Positions 32,155-36,933 of a stretch of 36,933 bases of DNA are shown here, one piece after another. The stretch comes from CAUTXO01 sp963542625 (GTDB lineage Bacteria; Campylobacterota; Campylobacteria; Campylobacterales; SZUA-545), in assembly GCA_963542625.1 (NCBI GenBank), contig CAUTXO010000012.1, positions 1 to 36,933 of the forward strand, given 5' to 3'. The translations under genes were made by a program, and so were the position numbers. The stretch's first letter is position 1; each line of letters starts with the position of its first letter. The notes under the pieces were generated by a model. It ran no database searches, was not told the origin of the DNA, and saw only the letters and a list, made by a program, of their open reading frames with translations.

Positions 32155-33012
32155 CTATTTTTTACTTACTAGATCCGTGTAAATAATGTTTGCGCTCGCC
32201 TTTTGCGTTAGAAAATAATCTTCCAAAACTTTCTTTCTCATTTGCGCCGCTAGAATGTTTTTTATCTCTTCTTTATGGATCTTAATGGACTCTTCCGTGC
32301 CGATTTTTCGCTTAATATATAGCGTAAAAAACCTATCTTGGAGCGCAAAAACGGGCGTAAATGACTTTTCTTTTGCGCTATTTAAAAGGCTTGCTAGGTT
32401 TTCGTTTATGTTAGAAAGCTCTAAGATCTGTTCTTGTTTTTGAATGCCTTGAATATTACGCAGCGGATTTTTTATGTATTCTTGCAGATCTTCTTCGCTA
32501 AAGCTCACATATTGCACGACCTCCACCGCCTTTGACGTCTTAAATTCGCCCCTGTGCGCCTCGTAATACCGCGATATTTCCGCCTCGCTTATCGTGATAT
32601 TTTCATTTGACAAGATCTTGATGTAAAGCCTTTCGTTAATCAGCCCTTCTTTGATCTTTTCTCTATACTCGCTAAGATCCATACCCCGCCCGGCAATAAA
32701 ACGCAAAAGCTCATCTTTGCTCGTGCCGTTTTGCGCGGCGATTTCGTCGATTTTTTCTTCAACGTCTAGCGCGCTAGCTTCAACGCCAAGCTCCTTGATT
32801 TTTTGCGCCCTTATTGCTTCATCAATCAAAAGTTGCGCCGCCTTTTCCTTTGAGAGCCCATTTTTTTGCATTGCAAGATCTATATCATAAAGCGTTATCG
32901 GGCTTTCATTCACAATGATTGCAACCTTATTAATAAGCCCACCAAAGGCAAGGCTTGGTAGGCAAAGCGCGCCAAGCACAGACGCAACAAAAGCGGCTAA
33001 GATCTTAGTCAT
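32155..33012 (-). CDS. SurA-like periplasmic chaperone
   Basis: A 285-residue exported protein: signal peptide about residues 1-23, then NKVAIIVNESPITLYDIDLA, the SurA N-terminal fold found in SurA, PEB4 and the related C. jejuni protein Cj1289. A helix-rich chaperone domain follows. The parvulin segment, if present, is shortened and degenerate (VVQYVSFSEEDLQEY). It probably escorts outer-membrane proteins across the periplasm. The ATG has GGAGAG upstream inside the end of tsaD, which it overlaps by 8 bp. Confidence 0.75.
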   Translation of the reverse strand: MTKILAAFVASVLGALCLPSLAFGGLINKVAIIVNESPITLYDIDLAMQKNGLSKEKAAQLLIDEAIRAQKIKELGVEASALDVEEKIDEIAAQNGTSKDELLRFIAGRGMDLSEYREKIKEGLINERLYIKILSNENITISEAEISRYYEAHRGEFKTSKAVEVVQYVSFSEEDLQEYIKNPLRNIQGIQKQEQILELSNINENLASLLNSAKEKSFTPVFALQDRFFTLYIKRKIGTEESIKIHKEEIKNILAAQMRKKVLEDYFLTQKASANIIYTDLVSKK

Positions 33013-34021
33013 TTTCTCTCCTAAAAGGTTTTCTTGAATTTATTTCCACGCCTAGATCTGTGGCAAAAAGCCCAAGCGCGTAAGCTTCACAAGCCGCGCG
33101 CGCTATCATCGCGGCGTTGTCGCTCGTGTATTTTAGCTGGGGCAAAATAAGCCGCACGCCAAAGGCATCGCAAAGCGCCGCAAGCTTAGATCTTAGATAA
33201 AGATTGGCGCTAACCCCACCTACTAGCGCAAAGTTTTTTGGGCGCTTAGCTTTAAAAAACAGCTCGCATTTATCCAAGACGTGCGCCACCGCCGCCTTTT
33301 GAAAAGACGCGGCAATGTCCGCGCGCGCGGATTGCTCGGATTGCGCCGCTTGGCTAGATCCACTCACGGCAAGCCGCACAGCGTTTTTTAGCCCTGAATA
33401 GCTAAAGGCTAAGATCTTTTTATTTTTAAGCGGAATGCTAAAGTTATGGGCGTTTTCATCGCCATTTTTTGCCAGCGCTTCAACCGCCGCGCCGCCTGGG
33501 TAGCCAAGATCTAGCATTTTTGCCGTTTTGTCAAAGCTCTCGCCCAAGCTATCATCAAGCGTGGCGGCGTTTTCTGTTACGTCTGTGTAGGATTTTAGCG
33601 TGAGTATGCTCGTATGCCCGCCGCTTACAACCAACGCGCTTAGCGGGTAAAAGCACTCTTGACCTATAAAGCACGAAAACACGTGGCCTTTTATGTGATG
33701 GATTGGCAGCAGGGGCAAATTTAGCCCCACAGCAAGCGCCTTTGCAGCCATTACGCCTTGCGCTAAAGACAAAACAAGGCCCGGCTCGTTCGTAACCGCA
33801 ACGGCTTTTAGGCTAGGGAAAAACTCGCGCGCGCCGGCAATTATGCCCGGCAAATTCGCCGTGTGTAGCCTTGAAGCAAGCTCAGGCACAACCCCGCCGT
33901 AGGCATTATGCGCAGCTTCTTGCGTTTCTTTTGCTTCGTATAAGATCTTCTTGCTTGCTAGATCCATCACGCAAACTGATGAGTCATCGCAGCTACTTTC
34001 AATGGCTAGGACTAGATCCAA
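33005..34021 (-). CDS. tsaD: tRNA threonylcarbamoyladenosine transferase TsaD
   Basis: TsaD transfers the threonylcarbamoyl group to A37 of ANN-reading tRNAs with TsaB and TsaE. The 338-residue protein has AIESSCDDSS at the N-terminus, the metal-binding HHIKGH (His109 and His113), VVSGGHT, DDSLGESFDKTAKML and GGVSANLYLR. All are intact. The start is TTG at 34021, overlapping the nitroreductase stop by 10 bp, with a weak ribosome binding site; no ATG fits the family N-terminus. Confidence 0.95.
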   Translation of the reverse strand: MDLVLAIESSCDDSSVCVMDLASKKILYEAKETQEAAHNAYGGVVPELASRLHTANLPGIIAGAREFFPSLKAVAVTNEPGLVLSLAQGVMAAKALAVGLNLPLLPIHHIKGHVFSCFIGQECFYPLSALVVSGGHTSILTLKSYTDVTENAATLDDSLGESFDKTAKMLDLGYPGGAAVEALAKNGDENAHNFSIPLKNKKILAFSYSGLKNAVRLAVSGSSQAAQSEQSARADIAASFQKAAVAHVLDKCELFFKAKRPKNFALVGGVSANLYLRSKLAALCDAFGVRLILPQLKYTSDNAAMIARAACEAYALGLFATDLGVEINSRKPFRREND

Positions 34022-34650
34022 GTTATGATTTCTTCTTTAGATCTTCTGACTTTCTGGCTTTGCTCGTGCAGCCTGTAACCAAAGGCACAAAGCAGCGCGA
34101 CTTCTTCTCTTTGCTGATTTATATCTAAGATCTCTTCTATTTTTTCAGCTTCAAAGCCTTCAATCGGGCAAGAATCTATACCTAAAAACGCCGCCATCGT
34201 AATCATATTTGTCATCGGAATGTAGCATTGGCGCTTAGACCATTCGTTTTCTGTATCTTTGTGATTGTTTTCTAAAAAATCAAGAAACTTATCCACGCGC
34301 GCTTTGGTGGCTATGATGTTTAAGCCGCGTCGCTCAAAGTTTTCCTTTAGCCAGTCTTTGTTGTCTTGAAAAACGCTTCTTTTTTTGGTAATGAAAACTG
34401 CCAAATGGCTAGCTGATGTGATTTGCTTTTGATCCCAGCAAGCATCGCGGAGCTTTTTTCTAAGCGCGCCATCTTCTACGGCAACTATCCGCCAAGCTTC
34501 TAGCCCAAAGGAGCTCGGGCTAAGCCTTGCGGCTTCTAGCAAAAAGTCAAAGTCGCCATCGGGAATTTTTTTTAGCTTGTCAAACTCCTTGCAAGCGTGC
34601 CTAAATTCAAACGCTCCGAGTGCTAATTGCTTAAACTCTTCGTTAGTCAT
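34012..34650 (-). CDS. RdxA/NfsB-like NAD(P)H nitroreductase
   Basis: A 212-residue FMN nitroreductase. FRHACKEFDKLKKI (FMN-phosphate arginine plus the Cys typical of RdxA-type enzymes), LLEAARLSPSSFGLEAWRIV and a late PIEGFEAEKIEEIL are family marks. In Helicobacter and Campylobacter, RdxA activates metronidazole, so drug susceptibility may depend on this gene; that is inference. The ATG at 34650 has AAAGG upstream within rimO and overlaps it by 8 bp; an in-frame TTG lies one codon earlier. Confidence 0.85.
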   Translation of the reverse strand: MTNEEFKQLALGAFEFRHACKEFDKLKKIPDGDFDFLLEAARLSPSSFGLEAWRIVAVEDGALRKKLRDACWDQKQITSASHLAVFITKKRSVFQDNKDWLKENFERRGLNIIATKARVDKFLDFLENNHKDTENEWSKRQCYIPMTNMITMAAFLGIDSCPIEGFEAEKIEEILDINQQREEVALLCAFGYRLHEQSQKVRRSKEEIITWI

Positions 34651-35953
34651 CAACGACCTTTCCTAGCAGTTCTTCTTTCAAAGCGGCGGTAATTTTAACA
34701 TTAACCAACTTGCCGGGTGAGAGATGCTCTATGGCGCTTTCGTTAATCAAGATCTCAGGGTCAATCTCAGGCGCAAACGCCAAATTTTTAGCGTTTAGAA
34801 AAAACTCATCAGTTTGCGGCGTAATACTAGCTTTTAGCGTTTTACCCACAAAGCTACTAAGCACGCGCGCGCGGTTATTCTCTAAGATCTCTTGCATAAC
34901 GCCAAGCCTTTTTTTGACGGTTCTTTTGTCCGTTTGGCGCATAAAAAAAGCCGGCGTGTCTTCTTCTTTGGAATACTCAAAAACGCTCATCATATCAAAA
35001 GATCCGCTCTCTGCAAACCGCGCAAGGCTTTGAAAATCTGCGTCCGTTTCGCCCGGGTGCCCCACGATAAACGCCGTTCTAAGCCACACATCGCCCTTAG
35101 ATCTTATGTAATCTATGAGCTTGCGCGTAGATCTCTCCCCAAGCCCGCGCTTCATTATTTTTAGCATTCGGTCAGAAATATGCTGAAGCGGTATGTCAAA
35201 GTAATTTTCAAACACGGGCGAGTTGATGATTGTATCAATAAGCCGCAAATTCAGGCTACTTGGGTAAAGATACAGCACGCGCGCGCGCAATACGCCTGGT
35301 ATTTTCTCTATTTGTTCCACTAACCTTGCTAGCCCCGCGCTTTCTTTTTTGTCAAAAAGGTAGCTGCTGCTGTCTTGCGAGATGAAAGAAAAATCGTAAA
35401 AGCCCCTATCCACCAGCCGGCGGACTTCATCGGCGCAAGAAGCTATGGTGCGCGATTTTAGCCGCCCCCTAAAGTTTGGTATGGCGCAAAAGCTACAAGA
35501 TTGGTTGCAACCCTCGCTTATTTTTATGTATGCGTGGCTTGTTGAGCCCGTGATTTGCCGCTCTTCTTTGTCTATTAAAAACACGTCGCGGCTAAAGCGG
35601 CTTTTCTTTTGCCGCACAAGCTCGGCTATCTTGCCGTAATCGCCAAGCCCTGTAAAAATATCCACTTCTGGCATACTCATCTGCAGCTCTTTTTTGTAGC
35701 GCTCGCTAAGGCAGCCCGCCACCAAAAGCGTTGAAGATCCCTTGCGCGCGGCGTGAGCGTTTAAAATGGTGTTTATGCTTTCTTGCTTTGCGCTTTCTAT
35801 GAAGCCACAGGTGTTGATGATGATTAGATCCGCGCGCCCTAAGTCTTGCGTGTATGTAAAATCCTTAAGCCCCGCTAGCATAACTTCGGCATCAACTAAA
35901 TTTTTATTACACCCAAGCGAGATTAGGTGCAGGCTAAGATCTTTAGGCGCCAA
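34643..35953 (-). CDS. rimO: Ribosomal protein S12 methylthiotransferase RimO
   Basis: The radical-SAM enzyme adds a methylthio group to an aspartate of ribosomal protein S12. In 436 residues it has the MTTase domain cysteines 15, 49 and 81 (SLGCNKNLVD, NTCGF, AGCLSE), the radical-SAM cluster CNQSCSFC (149, 153, 156) and a C-terminal TRAM domain. The S12-type ISLGCNKNLVDAE and IPNFRGRLKSR favour RimO over MiaB. The start is TTG at 35953, 11 bp inside the mscS-like gene, with AAGGGG upstream. Confidence 0.93.
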   Translation of the reverse strand: MAPKDLSLHLISLGCNKNLVDAEVMLAGLKDFTYTQDLGRADLIIINTCGFIESAKQESINTILNAHAARKGSSTLLVAGCLSERYKKELQMSMPEVDIFTGLGDYGKIAELVRQKKSRFSRDVFLIDKEERQITGSTSHAYIKISEGCNQSCSFCAIPNFRGRLKSRTIASCADEVRRLVDRGFYDFSFISQDSSSYLFDKKESAGLARLVEQIEKIPGVLRARVLYLYPSSLNLRLIDTIINSPVFENYFDIPLQHISDRMLKIMKRGLGERSTRKLIDYIRSKGDVWLRTAFIVGHPGETDADFQSLARFAESGSFDMMSVFEYSKEEDTPAFFMRQTDKRTVKKRLGVMQEILENNRARVLSSFVGKTLKASITPQTDEFFLNAKNLAFAPEIDPEILINESAIEHLSPGKLVNVKITAALKEELLGKVVDD

Positions 35954-36797
35954 GCGGGCTTTGCCCCTTTAGGTTTAGATCTAGTTGCGGGAATGGAATG
36001 GAAATGTTTGCCGCGTTTAGCGCCTCATAAATAAGCGCCAAAAAATCGCCCGGGTGCGAGCTAGCGGGGTTATTTTGATCCACATAAACGTAAAGGTTAA
36101 AATCCACAGACGACGCCCCAAGCGCGGACATTTTTATATACGGCGCGGGTTCAGCAGCAAACACAAGCGCGCTTTTATTTAAGGCGCCAAGCACGGTTTC
36201 ATTAACGCTTGCAACGCTCGTGCCATATGCCACGCCAAAGGGTAAGGCAATGCGCCGCAGCGGCGAGCTTAGCGTGCGGTTAATCACTTGCGAGCCCACA
36301 AGTTCTGAATTTGGAATAACAATCTCCACGCTATCTAGGGTGCGAATTACCGTAGATCTTAGGCGGATCTCCGCCACGCGCCCCGTGTTTGCGCCGATCT
36401 CTACCATATCGCCAACCTTTATGCTTCTTTCTGTCATCAAAATTATGCCGCTGATGAAGTTATTGACGATGTTTTGCAAGCCAAAGCCAATGCCAACAGT
36501 CAGCGCGCCCATAACGACGGTTAGGCTTGACATATTTATGCCAACCGTTTGCACGACGGTGAAAAATGTGATGATTAAAATGATGTATTTTCCAAAGTTG
36601 CCAAAGATGTATCTAAGCGACCCATCCTCAAAGAGCCGCTGTGTTTGCGCGCTGTTTATCATAAAGTGCTTGAAGCGGTTAGCCAGCCAAAACCCGCCAA
36701 AAAGTAGCAGCACGATTAAGCTTAGATCCACAAGGCTAAAGCCCTTCCCCGCGACGTTGAATATCGGCGTTTTTATCAGGTGCAATATTTCATTCAT
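35943..36797 (-). CDS. MscS-family mechanosensitive channel
   Basis: A 284-residue small-conductance channel protein with three predicted spans (about residues 20-42, 68-90 and 93-125). The pore helix and beta-domain entry GALTVGIGFGLQNIVNNFIS followed by SIKVGDMVEI are diagnostic of MscS. It releases solutes on hypo-osmotic shock. The ATG at 36797 has only a weak site; another ATG lies at 36793 out of frame. It is the first complete gene of the ten-gene minus-strand block. Confidence 0.9.
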   Translation of the reverse strand: MNEILHLIKTPIFNVAGKGFSLVDLSLIVLLLFGGFWLANRFKHFMINSAQTQRLFEDGSLRYIFGNFGKYIILIITFFTVVQTVGINMSSLTVVMGALTVGIGFGLQNIVNNFISGIILMTERSIKVGDMVEIGANTGRVAEIRLRSTVIRTLDSVEIVIPNSELVGSQVINRTLSSPLRRIALPFGVAYGTSVASVNETVLGALNKSALVFAAEPAPYIKMSALGASSVDFNLYVYVDQNNPASSHPGDFLALIYEALNAANISIPFPQLDLNLKGQSPLGA

Positions 36798-36933
36798 TTT
36801 GTTTCTTTGCGTTTTATTTTAAGCGTGAGATTTTAATATCTTAGTCCTTGTGCGCGCGCCTTTGGCGGGAGCGTGTGTGTGGTGGAGGACGTGCAGCTTG
36901 ATGGCGTCTCCATTCACGCCACGGACATCATCA
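36798..36933. other. Right edge: ambiguous partial ORFs
   Basis: Two frames run off the window. On the minus strand a frame is open from the edge to TAA at 36819-36821, 22 bases before mscS-like, which would make it a co-directional gene's end, though the residues are unusually His/Arg-rich. On the plus strand a GTG at 36873, 36879 or 36882 opens VEDVQLDGVSIHATDII, which reads more like real protein and would be divergent, with TTTAATATC as a possible promoter box. The sequence is too short to decide. Confidence 0.25.

Overview
The window looks like chromosome of a Campylobacterota bacterium, most likely a Campylobacter relative of moderate GC content. The evidence is gene content and order: a ccoNOQP cbb3 oxidase operon running into DUF4006, FixH-like and AddB-like genes; a monomeric isocitrate dehydrogenase followed by mdh and sucCD; a ppiD-ftsA-ftsZ block; an rdxA-type nitroreductase; and a poly-G contingency tract. 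The species cannot be named from the sequence.

Layout. 1-1486 is gene-poor and holds two tiny hydrophobic ORFs, hairpins and promoter-like boxes. 1487-5711 (minus) is a compact run gap > pfkA > mqo > cas2 > cas4, so an orphan CRISPR adaptation pair sits behind central-carbon genes, with no cas1, effector gene or array in the window. 5789-9266 (minus) carries a DUF2400 gene and an AsmA/YhdP-like envelope protein, divergent from and probably overlapping mltG. 9184-16760 (plus) is mltG followed by a TCA-cycle operon: icd, mdh, fumC, sucC, sucD. 16761-17768 is a non-coding spacer packed with AGATCT palindromes and a long duplicated unit, followed by an AT-rich promoter region with perfect palindromes. 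17769-24810 (plus) is ccoNOQP, DUF4006, a 30-residue membrane peptide, a TPM-like protein, a FixH-like protein and an AddB-like nuclease. 24898-25550 is an outer-membrane-type protein switched out of frame by an 11-G tract. 25551-26013 is a second GATC-rich spacer. 26014-36797 (minus) is a ten-gene co-directional block: mscS-like, rimO, rdxA-like, tsaD, SurA-like, ppiD-like, ftsA, ftsZ, an unknown periplasmic protein and a BASS-family transporter.

Functionally the window covers oxidation of C4/C6 acids (Icd, SucCD, FumC, Mdh, and Mqo feeding quinone), microaerobic respiration (cbb3), part of glycolysis or gluconeogenesis (GAPDH, PFK), envelope biogenesis and cell division.

The strongest unexplained signal is the extreme repetition of the palindrome AGATCT in genes and spacers alike: 18 copies in the 2.7-kb yhdP-like gene and 20 in about 570 bp after sucD by hand count. 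It resembles the highly iterated palindromes of cyanobacteria. The next strongest are the phase-variable barrel protein, the orphan cas2-cas4 pair with a duplicated stretch of cas4 at the window edge, the toxin-like 25-residue peptide with a structured leader, and a GAPDH lacking the usual NAD-selective residues.
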